Assembly: GCA_036365455.1 (NCBI GenBank)
Contig: JAWQUS010000002.1
Coordinates: forward strand, 7,502,001-7,566,000
DNA from: Macrosoma leucophasiata
Lineage: Eukaryota; Arthropoda; Insecta; Lepidoptera; Hedylidae
Reading direction: 5' to 3'
DNA length: 64,000 nt
Shown: positions 45,054 through 56,531 of the stretch, one piece after another
Layout of the letters: every line of letters begins with the position of its first letter
Position numbering within the stretch: position 1 is the first letter of the stretch
Program-made: the position numbers and the translations under genes
Notes under the pieces: model-generated
What the model saw: the letters and a program-made list of their open reading frames with translations, nothing else
Databases searched by the model: none
What the model was told of the DNA's origin: nothing

Positions 45054-45830
45054 TGTATTTCGTGATTCAAGGGAAAATGCTTTCAGTCCCAAGTCCGGCG
45101 ATCAAAAAAATCCTATTCACAGATCGACAATAATTGACATTTACTTATTAGGGATTTTGCACTTTAAAACTCGATTATTAAATAATCGTTTCTTTTTACA
45201 TCAATAAGACTCGATTAATCGATATCTTGTCATTTTATTTTTTGGCATTTAATTACATAAATTTTGTATACATAAAATTGAATCGCAAAATGTGTTGGTG
45301 AGCGCATAACTCAACAACGGAGTTTTGGCGGGAACCTTGAGAGAGGCGTATGGTGCTCTTATTTTATTTCCTTTTCTTAGTATATTTTTAAGTTATATTG
45401 AATAAAGTTGGTGGCATTTTGTTTGATAGAGGTTTATTACAGTGCCCGTGTATAGTGAAATAGAATAACAGTGCGAAAATACGACCTTTCACGTTGCCTC
45501 CAAAACTTCATTGTAAATGTTCTGATAAAGTAGCCATCGCTTTACTCGAATAACTTGACTGTAACTCACTTGACTGACATACTTAATAAGTAATTGACTG
45601 ACTATATTGTACTAACTTTTACGCTGCTTAAATAAATACGAAATATCGTTTTACTTGACACTGGCAATATACGTAATAGCGACGCCATAATTTATAAAAA
45701 AAAAGTTAAAAAAATCTCAACAACGCCTTTACCAACGTGGCCAGTTCTAAGCGCATAACTCAACAACGTCTTTACCAATGTGGCCAATTCTTCTTTTAAA
45801 CTTTCGTTAAATTTCTAGGATGGTATGTAC
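45054..45830. other. 5' flank of the hemomucin-like gene
   Basis: No other gene. Part of it (ggagttttggcgggaac at 45318; acgttgcctccaaaacttca at 45490) is shared with 53765-54200. Confidence 0.4.
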
Positions 45831-45834
45831 GTCG

Positions 45835-46483
45835 AGAAATGTTCGAATATTTGCCGGGAAAACCCTAAAAAAAGCCCTTTTCTTTTTCCCATACAAACGT
45901 TTTCTAACTAAAACGTACAGTCAATTTGAGCTTTATTACTATTGAATAAAGTTCATATTAAATTACAAACACTCACTGTTGTCTAATCAATGTAGATGTG
46001 TTCCTATTGTCAAAGAGTCAATTAGCACTTTAGTACCGTTCTACAAAGTTCATACTAAAAAACACAAGGGTTTAATAAGGGTTCTTAAGATTTTACTTAT
46101 TTTGAAAATATGTGCTCAACCCCCTAAGATAGGAGGTGATAGTTTGTACGAGTATTTTGTCAGCTTTTAATGCTTAATTAAAATTGGTTTACAGGCTATT
46201 TTGTTGCATAATTTTTTTTTTAATTTTCCCAATACCCTAAAAATTTGTAGGGAAATTGGTATGGGACTTTCCGCAATTTTCAAGGTGAAATAACAGGTTG
46301 TTAAATGAACAGGCTCTTTCAATGAAACAAATGTTAATACTCTTGGGAAAAGATAAGTACTCCACAAAGAGGTACGCGACGGGAAACTTGATCATACTAC
46401 GTAACTTGATTCCACGGGATCGTAAAATTTAAATAATTTATAAAACGACATCCACGCGAGCGAAGCCGTGGGCAACAGCTAAA
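45835..46483 (+). mobile_element. Helitron-like repeat, second copy of the 33514 family
   Basis: Same body in the same orientation as 33630-34160, ending aaacgacatccacgcgagcg...gggcaacagct. Its 5' TC end is not found. Confidence 0.5.
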
Positions 46484-46790
46484 CACACATAAAATACCTA
46501 CCTATCTACTTGTATGGTTGTTTCTTGTACTTGAAACAAAAAACTGGACCTCGATTTTCCACGGTGGATCATCTATTCACTGGATTTTTTTTTACTCTAA
46601 GATCCAGTCACACAAAGATCCAGTGTAAGAGAACGATTACAATAAACGATTATTCAGCAAAAAGAAAACGATTTTTCGATTAATCCATCTCAGATCCATC
46701 TCTAATGGTGTTGCCAATCGGCGGGGAATCTCCCAATTTGCGAGGAATGGTGTTAGCAGAGGGAGAAATTCGGGGAATGAACATGTTAAG

Positions 46791-48180
46791 TTTTTTTTTT
46801 TTTATGTCGGGCTTTCTGTCGGCGGCCTGTTGCGAGACAGCACTAGTCTACTTCACCGGGCAATCGGCGAGCGCAGAAGGCGCTCCAGCCTAAGCAAAAA
46901 AGTTAGCGCAACTGCCTAAGGGTGACCCATGCGGGTCCGTGCCTCGACTTAGGGCGTTGCGGAGGGACATATGAGACATATGCGATTATGGGCGGTGCAA
47001 CTTTCGCTCTACTCCATTCGGTTGGCGATAACCGGAATGTCATCGGCCACGCGGGGCCGGGGATAGGGTCGGGATCAGGGGCGGGCACGGCGCGAAACGC
47101 GTCGGCGCGTTGTATTGGCGGTTTGTGCAGTGTGATTCTGTTAATGATTGTTCATAGCGGCGATGGCCAACGTGGTCTCATCGTCCGGATCTTTTAAGAC
47201 GTGCCTTGGAAGTTTTCTTTTTGGCCCGATCAAAAGGAGTGTATATCGCGGCCGCTCTGACCAGCGGATTCGGGTGGTGACTCGCCCGATCGAAAAAGCG
47301 AGCTGAAGCTCGCTTCATATACTGCCAGATGGTAGGCAGGTTTGCATAAATGTGCAATTTTTTATTACGTACGTACCAAGGCGCGCCTACGGCTCTACGT
47401 AAGAATCGATTTTGCAAAGTTTGAAGCTTGCGTAATGTTGTGTTTGTCGTGTGGGCGAATACCGGAGACGCGTAACATAGTATGGGCCTTATGCAGGACG
47501 TATAGGCGCGGATTTTGTTCCGGGCCGATAGCTTGCTCTTTTTGTTTAATAAACAATGTAATTGGGACAACACGAATGCAGCCTTTGCGCGCGCTGCTTT
47601 TACATGTGCAGCGAAGGTCAGATGCCGATCAAGCGTCACTCCTAAGTATTTGATTTTGTCCATCCAGGGGATGGGCTCGTCAAACAATTGGACTGGGGCT
47701 ACGTTAGGTCTGGGAGCGCGGTCCCGTATAAAGAGTATGGCAGCGCTCTTGCTAGGATTTACCTCTATACGCCAGCGGCGGAACCAAGACTCAAGGTCTT
47801 TGGCCGCCGCTTGCAGGGCTTTCCTTATGATCTCTGGCTTTCTGCCTGAGACGTAAATAGCGGTGTCGTCAGCGTACATTGCCACCTGAACGCCGTGGCG
47901 GACAGGGATATCGCTAGTGTATAGCGTAAAAAGGAGGGGGGAGAGTACGGATCCTTGGTGAACACCAGCTGTTATGGTGTGGCGGTTTGAAAGGGTACCC
48001 TCGACTCGATATCGAAAGCCTCTGTCCGACAGAAAATCGCGAATGATGTGCACGATTTGGGTGGGCACTCCGAGAGTGTAGGAGGTTTTGCGGGTCTTCC
48101 GCTTTCGCTTGCCTTCTGACGAGCGTGAAGTCGTCAGAATCGGAGGCGGACTCTTCGTTGGACGCCTGTCCTACGGACAT
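46791..48180 (-). mobile_element. Jockey-clade LINE with ORF1-ORF2 deletion fusion
   Basis: Runs on the minus strand from an ORF1-type start (48180) to a poly(A) tail seen as a T-run at 46791-46802. The first ~24 codons (ending SDSDDFTLVRR) look like a jockey ORF1 N-terminus; a few codons later the sequence is already in the middle of the ORF2 reverse transcriptase in another frame. The rest of ORF1, the endonuclease and the RT fingers are missing. The 3' UTR is GC-rich and is shared with 32530-32803. A (TGAA)n tract lies directly upstream. Confidence 0.75.
47178..48068 (-). pseudogene. Jockey-clade reverse transcriptase, N-terminally deleted ORF2
   Basis: 296-codon frame from RT mid-palm to the ORF2 end. 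Seen: GVHQGSVLSPLLFTLYTSDI, catalytic MYADDTAIYV (YADD), IKYLGVTLDRHLTFAAHV, RAYTSCIRPILCYASPVF and a basic C-terminus (RAKKKTSKARLKR). It has no start of its own; the in-frame sequence enters from the deletion junction near 48090-48110. Endonuclease absent, so the copy cannot move on its own. Confidence 0.8.
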
Positions 48181-48186
48181 TGCGTC

Positions 48187-48262
48187 TGAATGAATGAATG
48201 AATAAATGAATGAATGAATTTAGGAATGAATGAATGAATGAATGAATGAATGAATGAATGAA
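48187..48262. repeat. (TGAA)n microsatellite
   Basis: About 17 tetranucleotide units with two interruptions (ataaatgaa; tttaggaa), next to the 5' end of the jockey copy. Confidence 0.9.
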
Positions 48263-48539
48263 TTTATTTATTTGCTAGAAATATAGTACATGAGATCTTC
48301 AGTATAATAAAATAATGTCCTTTCATATTTCACCACTTCATTGGCATGCAAATAACAGAACAGAATATATTTTATCAATTACTACATTATAACCATTACG
48401 ATTCCATTTACACATTGATCAAATTATATTTGGATAATAATAACATTTCATTTTGGCTAGTCAAACACGGAAAAAAATATATTGGAACATTTACAAAACA
48501 AAAAAATAGATCATACGTAATATCATGTCAACAAGAATA

Positions 48540-49645
48540 ATTATTATTTAACTGAGTCCGTGGAGCGTTCCTGGCCGGGAGTGGGGGAGGGGGTGGCGGA
48601 CTCTGCTTGGTCCGAGGGTGGGGGGGCTGCGGACTGAGATGCGTCCGGGGAACAAGCGGACTCAGTATGGTCCGGGGTAGAGCGGCCCTGGATGGGCGAG
48701 CGAGAGTGCGACTGTGAATGATCGCGTGGGGGAAGGCTCGAGCGCGGGGAGCGCGAGCGGGACTTCGGGAGTTTTGCTGTGCCATTACAGATGGATTCAT
48801 GGAATCCGTCGGGCAGGGAGTCCGGTAACTCCTGCATAATGCAGGGGGAATTTACTACTAATTTTATTATTTTTAAGCAGGATAGCAAAAGCTGCTTCAT
48901 ACTTCTTCTTTTCCTCAGACATGATGTCTGGGGGGAAAGGACTCAGCGAATGAGGGAAATGGTCACGTTTTGGATTGCGCAAGTGGTAGTAATTATTTCC
49001 CTACTTCGACCTATTTGCGCGCGAAACGGGAGGGTTCGATTAACGAACACATTCCCCGGGAAGAACCCACAACAAACCCGGGGCCGTCGTGTATTTTAAC
49101 GCGCCTACTATTATACGCTTGGTATTAACCCTACCTCCCGGGTGGGACAACCCGGGAGTGTGTGAGGTGAAATTACTTAGTGAAATTAATTATTAGGGTG
49201 TGTCCTACTGGTGAGTCCTAAGCTTGTATCGCCCTCGGCCAATCTTAATGTGCCGAGGGGCCCTAAGGTAACGTCTGTCTGTCAGTACTTGTACGGCAGA
49301 GACTATGGGGACACTCCAAATGCCTCTGTTCTAACCGTACACTTCTGATTTCGCTTTAGCCTGAAGGGCGCAGCAACGTCACGGGTCTTCGTTCAGTCGG
49401 TTTCGTTGGCACTGTTAAGTTTCAGCCGACTTGCCCTGAGGGGAACCAACTTGACGAAACTTCGGTATTGGTAGAAACGGGATATACCCCAGTTCCCCGA
49501 AACACGGCGGTCGGTCAAAGGACTGACCGTCGTTATCGGTTTAGGGCGCGGCGATTCGCCGAATCCCGAGAACAATAGCACTCGCGATAACGCTCTACCT
49601 GAGGGGAGAGCGCGAACAAAGGAAGCGTGCGTTCGAGACGAGCGC
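48540..49645 (-). mobile_element. LINE 5' region: GC-rich 5' UTR plus ORF1 start
   Basis: Minus strand: a GC-rich leader (about 49640-48923) is followed by a start codon at 48922 and a charged N-terminus (MSEEKKKYEAAFAILLKN). The frame shifts near 48840-48870, then an Arg/Ser/Pro-rich region (KSRSRSPRSSLPPRD...) continues to a stop at 48544. The rest of the LINE is missing. A retained 5' end with a lost body is unusual for LINEs; the family (jockey- or R1-like) is a guess. Confidence 0.5.
48544..48922 (-). pseudogene. Frameshifted LINE ORF1 N-terminal fragment
   Basis: Starts at 48922, first 20-40 codons in one frame, then Ser/Arg/Pro-rich sequence in another (48900-48544). No zinc knuckles are reached. 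The strongly GC-rich, RS-repeat-like part could mimic a host splicing factor, but the frameshift and surrounding LINE-like leader argue for a transposon remnant. Confidence 0.45.
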
Positions 49646-50097
49646 ACGAACTGAAATGAACATGTTAGGTTTAGACCTGAGTCAATCGCGAGCGATAGAA
49701 TCACTTTGATTGAATCACGATCCAAACACAAGTGATCGAGTCGTGAAGTACAAAAAAAGTCGATCATTTGGATCCTTTGGGTCATTGGGTACTTTGTTTC
49801 TCGTGAACTCTATTATAATATACATAAAGTACACTTCAGTTTGTTTACGGTTAGTTATCGATCATGCTCCCCTGCACCATGTCATCTAATTGTAAAATTT
49901 ATGCGCTACCAAAATTTTGTTTCGTTTTGTCGTGTATGACACCGCGTATGACAAAACGAGACAAAGGTAAAAGCGATACAGTTTATGGTGACAAAGAAAG
50001 GTCATGGTACAGGTGTTGATCATATTTTATTTCTTTCTTTCACATGGTTCCACTTAAGTTTGTCACTTTCCAACGGAGAAAGATACTAAAACGAATT

Positions 50098-50150
50098 GTA
50101 ATGTTCTGTTTCACTCTAATACGGGCGATTAAAGTGAAACAGAACATTAC
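50098..50150. repeat. 18-bp stem inverted repeat inside the hAT element
   Basis: GTAATGTTCTGTTTCACT at 50098-50115 and its exact complement at 50133-50150, loop 17. Confidence 0.8.
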
Positions 50151-50194
50151 TTCGTTGTCCAATGGCGATCGCGAACCAATTGCAGCCAGCGCAG

Positions 50195-50486
50195 CGCGAT
50201 GATCTTTTGCGATCGATGTTTGTTAAATAGCGCCATCTAACATAAAATGATAGAGTCGTTGGAAAGACTAGAATGGTAGTTGATGAAATCCTTCACACAT
50301 AATTCATTAGATGTCGTTAACAAATTCAAAATAAAAGACATCGAGCGCGAGGGCGATATTTATTTTGAAGAATAGCGCCATCTTACATAAAATATTGATC
50401 ATAATAAAGTTGTTAGTTTGTTAGAAAGACTAGAATGATAATTGATGAAATACTTTACACAAAAACCCATTACATATCGTTTTGAT
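50195..50486. repeat. Diverged direct duplication inside the hAT element
   Basis: Two units about 165 bp apart share tagcgccatct(a/t)acataaaat and gaaagactagaatg(g/a)ta(g/a)ttgatgaaat. Confidence 0.65.
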
Positions 50487-51239
50487 GTTTGTTAAATTTC
50501 GGCAATAAAATAAATGCTTCGAATGTTGTGTGTGTTTGGTTGATTCCACATTCTCTAAGTTTCCTACCACGTGAAGCATTTGGCCTAAAGACACATGCAT
50601 AAAAACACATTTATCATACTATTATAGTTAACATAGTTATGAAGTGGATTAGGATTATGAAATTATTAGGATTAGGAAATATTCTCAATTATGTTCATGA
50701 AATGAACATAATGAGATGAACATTTCATATTTTTAACCTACATGTTTTATTACATATTCAAAAGTTAATCCAAAACTAGGGTTTTCTAGTGTTTAACCAT
50801 TTTTCGAAATTTTGTACTTTTCATTCATAATTTCTACTTTGAAAGTAAGGGTATTCTAAAAAGACGTTTGCGCCATTTGACGTCACACATAGGGTGGAAT
50901 GGCGATAGAACCATTGCCTTGTGCCGTGACCCTTTAAAAAAAAATGGAGATGTCACTGTCCTGTCGTTGTCAGCTTGTCAAACTCGATGTAGGGCTGTGA
51001 TCTTTTTATTTTAAAAATATCAGTACCAGTCGATACATCGAAAAAAAAATGGATATATCAATATAATTAAAAAAAAAAATTGACCCTGCATGACGTCGAT
51101 TAATCTCTTCCTTGATCCAACTTCAAATAAAAAATATCAATATTATATCAACAGCCAAGGGCTAAGTCGTTGTTGAAGACTTTAAAACTTGTTTTTTTTA
51201 AATAAATAAGTTCGTGGCAGCATTTCATAGACTTAGTAG

Positions 51240-51676
51240 TAGGGATGGCGATTCTTTGTGAAATCAGTCAATGTTCGAATCGAAGTGTCCAAAATCTTTT
51301 GACAATTAAATCGACATTGAAAAAATCGATCTTCGATTATCAATCTATTTTTGATTTGGGATATGTAATACTAAACAAGGAAAACAGACGACCAAAAAAA
51401 AGCAACTCAACAGTGTTCAATGCTGGTATAATGCTTCCTATACTCACGTTAAAACGTTAAATCTTATGATCTGTATGTTTCCTATGTCCCTATGTGAATT
51501 AACCAAAAAGATCGATCTTCGATTTTTCAGGGTATAGTATCGATTCACTAGAGCAATCCGGTACTGTGGATCGATTTAAATAAATTATTATAATTATTTA
51601 AATAAGAACCGTATTTTTGGTTCCCAATGATCGCTTTTCCGATTAATCGATCTCAGGTCTCGGATCACCATCCCTA
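51240..51676. mobile_element. hAT-like MITE (TAGGGATGG family), nested copy
   Basis: Starts TAGGGATGGCGAT, ends ATCACCATCCCTA; 437 bp. Flanks CTTAGTAG / CTTCCTAG agree at 6 of 8 positions, a decayed duplication. Interior rich in GATCGAT. Related to 55143-55945. Confidence 0.6.
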
Positions 51677-52165
51677 CTTCCTAGTTTTATACTTTGACAT
51701 TGACGTATCCGTATCAATTTGACACATCTTGTCACAGAGTATGTAACAATAATGTTTTCATCTAAAAATAAGCAATGGTAACTACTTCATTCCACCATAT
51801 AAGTTAGTCATCACATGTTTTTCCGTTTTATTTTTTTTTTCACAGAAATTAAGATATAAAAAAATACAAAAAATATATATTTGAACTCAGAAAAGAAAAA
51901 CTAAGAAACGGTATTTTTCTTTTAGGGTCGTGTCTGAAATATTGTCAATTTATTTTGATTGCTCGGGATGCTTGTATAACTCCGTAAAGAAAATTAAACC
52001 TATTACCTCCCACTCCGCTTACTATGTAGGTACCTATGTATTGCGAGTAGAATACCTACGTGAACTAGAATTTTGCATACATACAAATAAAAATAAACTG
52101 TAAAAAAAAATATCTGGGCGAATTGAGAACCACCTCCTTTCTTTGGAGTCGGTTGAAACATGAAA

Positions 52166-52188
52166 CAATATATATATATATATATATA
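52166..52188. repeat. (TA)n microsatellite
   Basis: About 11 TA units. Confidence 0.85.
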
Positions 52189-52710
52189 ATATTCGTTGTA
52201 TCAAGAAACAGACAAATGGCATAATAGTGTGACCGGTAGGCTCGGGTTCAAATCCCAGCAAGTAATCTAAACACATTTTTTTATATATTCGTTTTTATAA
52301 ATCGTCAATTTGTAAATGTTGTTTATTCTATATCATTCGCATTGCATTCTATGCAATAGCTTTAGCGGTGCAGTTCTTGAATGCCGATTTTTTTCCCTAT
52401 AAATTAATCCTATTTACTAATAAAGTTTCAGAATGAAATTAAAGTGAAATAATTGAATAATTAATTGAATTGTATTAAAATGAAAAATAGCCAGCGACAT
52501 AATGTGTGGATCGCGGTCTCGAGTCTTGAATCCTTATCAGATGGGTCTCGAATCACGAGAATCATGAGCTACAGTATACGTTTGAGCGAAATCGAGTCGC
52601 GACCCAAATGACCCAAACGATCGAGTCATTTAGACTCGATCACCTTGTCAATGGGTCGCGATCGACCCGAATCCCGACGAAGGAGTGATCGACTCAGGTC
52701 TAGTTAGGTT

Positions 52711-53890
52711 GAATTTTGAAGCTTTGATACTGAATCATAGATTCCCCATCCAATCAAAAGTCACCAATTAAGTGGTAGAGCTGACAACTTTTGGTTTGAG
52801 AAATCAAATTCGATTTGAACTCTACCCCTCTACCCCTAAAGGCTTCCTTGTAATAATAGTGTCACTGAAATTAAAAGACAAATGTGTATTTTCATGTTGG
52901 TGAAATATATTCTTCATTTAGTTAATTTAGTTCACTAGTTCAGTTGAATTAAATAAGACTGGACTATTGAACTTATCAAAGATGATCTTGTGTTTTTGTT
53001 CATCGCGAATCGAAGGATATTAACAATGCAGTCGTTCATTGAATCCTCTTATCGTGACGCGAACACGTATGAAAATTATGAAATCGATAAGCTAGCATAA
53101 TATTAAGTATTTAGTAAATTGGTTCTTGTAGGTACAAAAGCCCAGAAAATTTTCATAAAGATAAATACTCAGATAAAATTAAACATCTTATATCAAACTC
53201 TCAACATCATGTTAAAAATAATATTTTATGAAGATACCAGAGAATACCTGTGGTTAATGAACAATTATTGAAATCATTTGTCATGTTTTTCTCCCTAGCT
53301 GACGGGTTAGTAAGATTTAATTTGGCACTGCTCTGACTACTCGTTGGTGCTTCGGATTATTTCGGATTGCTCGCGGCTAGTGGACCAAACAACTGAACTA
53401 TACTTTTTTTATCAATGCATAAATATATGATGCATTGAAATGCACTTTAATCGTTATTGAACTATAGAAAGATAGCCGACGACCAATCGAACTAGTCTAT
53501 TGGACTAGTTTAGTTGGTCTCTGACTAAGTATGTTATCTATCAAGGATTATCTTGTGAACTACACTCGACTAGCACCTGCCCCCTGGCACAAATTTTTAA
53601 TTTTACGTTCTAACTCCGTTAAAATAATAATGTAGTTGTGACGGTGTTTTTTTCGAGGTATCGGTCAAATGTAGTAGGGAACTACGGCATACTTATGTAA
53701 CGAACGGGTAACGGGGAATCAAACATTTTGTATTGGTATCCCTGCCATGATAGCTAATTCTTGTGGAGTTTTGGCGGGAACGCGGAAAAGAGCTGTGTCG
53801 CTGCGTGATATTATTTTCGAAATTTGTGTATAGTCGCGTTTTTATGTGTAAAAATGGTGGAATTTTTATCATAAAACATTTGATAACGTT
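52711..53890. other. Intergenic DNA, no gene
   Basis: Starts with the other half of the repeat that the hAT element interrupted (related to 1-230). From about 53765 a block with ggagttttggcgggaac is shared with 45318. Confidence 0.4.
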
Positions 53891-53901
53891 CACGGGTGTA
53901 G

Positions 53902-54200
53902 GAAAGTGATATTATGAAAAGAAAAGTGATTTTTCATGTTGCCTCCAAAACTTCGTAAAATCTCCTAGTGAAGTCCCCATCACTTTACTGGAGTCATCTC
54001 ATCATATTTCACATGGAAACATCCAATCATCGTCATCTTCCATATGGATATGAAAGTGATATTATGAAGTGAAAAGTGATTTTTCATGTTGCCTCCAAAC
54101 CTTCGTAAAATCTCCTAGTAAAGTCCCCATCACCTTACTGAAGTCATCTCATCATATTCCACATGGAAACATCCAATCATCGTCATCTTCCATATGGATA
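53902..54200. repeat. Tandem duplication of a ~148-bp unit
   Basis: Two adjacent units, each with gtgatattatga, catgttgcctccaaa, tcctagt(g/a)aagtccccatca and tcatcttccatatggatat; about 94% alike by eye. A diverged relative lies at 45470-45550. Confidence 0.85.
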
Positions 54201-54490
54201 TTCATTATCATAAGAAATGAAGATAAAAATTACTGAAGATTGGCTGTTAAGGACTTGAATCCGTGGCCGTAAAACAATAAAAAAAAAGCTAATTCTTGTT
54301 CTTGGCTAATTCCAAAGAGTACATTATTTATACTGGAAATAGAGAGTAATTTCCGCTATTTTTTGTGTCATAAGATTAGCGCCACCTGCCTCGCTGCTGA
54401 GAGTAACATCCATTGATATACATAAGCATAATTCGTATGTACTATAATACCTACTGTAGGATATTCCACCATTTTTATTTTCACTATTTT

Positions 54491-54591
54491 TCTTATTATG
54501 AAATTTGTTGAATGAACAATGAATCTTACATTTCATACATTTATAAAACAAATAGGATGAAATGATTGCTTCAACAAATTTCATAATAAGA
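54491..54591. repeat. 22-bp perfect inverted repeat
   Basis: Arms at 54491-54512 and 54570-54591 (TCTTATTATGAAATTTGTTG AA), loop 57 bp. Could be a small foldback element. Confidence 0.7.
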
Positions 54592-54683
54592 TATACATCA
54601 CGGTTACTTTATGATTGTTATAGAAAATAAAACAAATTTTTAACTTCACAACCTCACTTTTTAATTTTTAAACATTTATCCAT

Positions 54684-55025
54684 TTACATATCCATCACAC
54701 ACCCGACCTCTCCCACACCAGACCGACACCAGCCGCGGGGCCATGCGCCCTTCAGGACTTCAATATTCATAAGTAATTCATGTTCCATAACCTCCACTTT
54801 CGGCACATCCGGAAACGCAGCACACATTTTTCGACATGACGATAAAGAGTCCTGCAGGGTCCTATCTCGCACAAATATGAGTCCTTTCTCGTAAAACACC
54901 ACAAATGTTTGGTTGAAGTATTTCGACCAAGCCGGAGGAACTCGTAGTTCGCGGATTATACAATAAACAAAACTAACAGAACTGAAAACACTTAAATTAG
55001 AAAGTAGGTCAGCCAGCAAATGCAC
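54684..55025 (-). CDS. Unassigned 113-codon frame
   Basis: Open frame on the minus strand with varied, protein-like composition (LLSNLSVFSSVSFVYC, VPPAWSKYFNQTFVVFYEKG, SSCRKMCAAFPDVPKVEVM). I do not recognise a family. It has no ATG in frame at the start; the frame is open for a few codons above GTG at 55025 and then meets TGA, so it would need an upstream exon (a weak acceptor CTAATAG lies near 55038) or is a decayed gene. No poly(A) signal found just downstream. Could be the last exon of a gene, a pseudogene, or chance. Confidence 0.3.
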   Translation of the reverse strand: MHLLADLLSNLSVFSSVSFVYCIIRELRVPPAWSKYFNQTFVVFYEKGLIFVRDRTLQDSLSSCRKMCAAFPDVPKVEVMEHELLMNIEVLKGAWPRGWCRSGVGEVGCVMDM

Positions 55026-55142
55026 ATAATCAATCCTATTAGTCCTATCTCATTATTTCAAAGTGAATCCGACATTTCCAATTTCCAAATTCCAAACAAC
55101 AGCAAACAATGATGCACAGATTGAAGTGATTGAACAACAGTA

Positions 55143-55945
55143 TAGGGATGGCGATCTGTGATCGATTACTTTGAAGATCGATTTTTTGGACCAAAAAAAT
55201 CGATCTAGTGAATCGATACTATAACCTGGAAAATCGAAGATCGATCTTTTCGCTTCATTACATGCCCGCTCCGGCTTCGCACGGGGTAACGTTTATTATA
55301 TTGTTAGGACGCGCTGATTTCTGTGTCAAAAACCGTGATATCTCGGAAAATATTACGCCGAAATAAATAAAGTACAAATATAAAAGCTCCTCGGAAAACT
55401 CTCTTTCCAACATTTTAAACAGGAATTAAATCCGTTCACAGCTTTCCAAGATTAGCAGATAGAGAAAATAGGGGAACTTTGTAGTATGTAGTGATAGTGA
55501 TGAAGTGATGAGGAAGTGATAGGAAGTATACTACAGTAAAAAGAGATACGACTCATAAAATAAGATTTAACGGATGGAGGAAGCATTATGCCAGCATTGA
55601 ACACCGTTGAGGTTTTTTTGTGTTTTCCTTGAATTGTAGTAAAAATAAATCCAAAACGAAAATAGATCTATATATTTTTTAATATGAATATATAAATTTT
55701 TCATCATTTTTTATTTATAATGTAATTGGTATGCCAGCCAGTGTATGGTGAAATATGAGGAAAGAAATTAATGTATTACGTATATAACATCAAAATGTAC
55801 CCATATTTCTAGCAAATAAATAATTATATGTTTTAACATCGATAAATTTTTTAAACAGATATTTATGATATCGATATAGCTGTGGATCAATCTTTTATAC
55901 TTCGATTCGAAAATCGATCTTTTTCAGAAAGAATCAGCATCCCTA
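55143..55945. mobile_element. hAT-like MITE (TAGGGATGG family), longer copy
   Basis: Starts TAGGGATGGCGATCTGTG, ends CATCCCTA; subterminal GATCGAT-rich sequence as in the copy at 51240. Contains a GC-rich piece (gcccgctccggcttcgcac at 55264) like a Helitron end. No clear 8-bp duplication. Confidence 0.5.
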
Positions 55946-55949
55946 TTCA

Positions 55950-56455
55950 TCAATTCAGTAGTGTTAACAGAGTAATAAAATAAAATTGTACTATTTTCTA
56001 CAATAATAAATTATTCAAGAGAACGGAAGGTTTTTTTTATTTAATTAACTATGAACAGTGTTATGGATAGTTAGTTGATAATTTTGTGATGGTTAAATTA
56101 ATCATTTATTTGTAAAAAAAATGCTATAGTATTATTTTCTAACCTTTTAGAAACATTTATTTTACTACCATTCAGATATTTAAAGAATGTTATGGCAATT
56201 TTTTTACGCTACTAAATTTAGAAGAACACTTTGAGCTCTTATGGCTTTGATATTTTATGCTTTTTTGATTTTATCGCATTATATTGTACTGCTACGCTAC
56301 CTGGGACCGAGACTATAAACTACTATATTATAATACAATAAATTTAAAAAGCTTCTTTTTGTTTGGATCTGACAAGAATTGTCATACCATTTTTATTAGT
56401 TGGGTGATATCTAGATAAAAACGCGTCAATTTGTACTAAGATTGTAGGGCCTGGC
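55950..56455. other. Upstream flank of RpS29
   Basis: AT-rich, no gene. The RpS29 promoter should be in the last ~100 bases; no TATA box is evident. Confidence 0.4.
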
Positions 56456-56460
56456 TAATT

Positions 56461-56466
56461 CTTTTC
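56461..56466 (+). promoter_or_regulatory. Candidate 5' TOP start of RpS29 mRNA
   Basis: CTTTTC, a pyrimidine tract starting with C about 66 nt before the ATG, as expected for the transcription start of a ribosomal protein gene. Inferred from position only. Confidence 0.35.
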
Positions 56467-56531
56467 AGTCTGTGCAACGACCGTTTTGGACGTCTTTTCT
56501 AATTTTCATTCGTGAAAATTATTATTTCACA

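Larger units (their letters stand above)
49672..52702. mobile_element. hAT-type element, 3.03 kb, no transposase
   Basis: Ends TAGACCTGAGTC (49672-49683) and its exact complement GACTCAGGTCTA (52691-52702), flanked by the perfect 8-bp duplication GTTAGGTT (49664-49671 and 52703-52710). Short TAG-type ends with an 8-bp duplication define hAT. Both subterminal regions are rich in gatcgagtc / cgacccaaa motifs. The interior has no frame above about 80 codons, carries a nested MITE (51240-51676), a hairpin (50098-50150) and a direct repeat. Confidence 0.88.

Noticed and set aside
48528..48800. 90-codon Pro/Ala/Arg-rich minus-strand frame
   Set aside because: Alternative frame of the GC-rich ORF1 fragment; low complexity only.
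52225..52262. tRNA-like GGGTTCAAATCCC sequence
   Set aside because: T-arm-like box only; no acceptor stem, D-arm or anticodon arm can be placed around it. More likely SINE debris.
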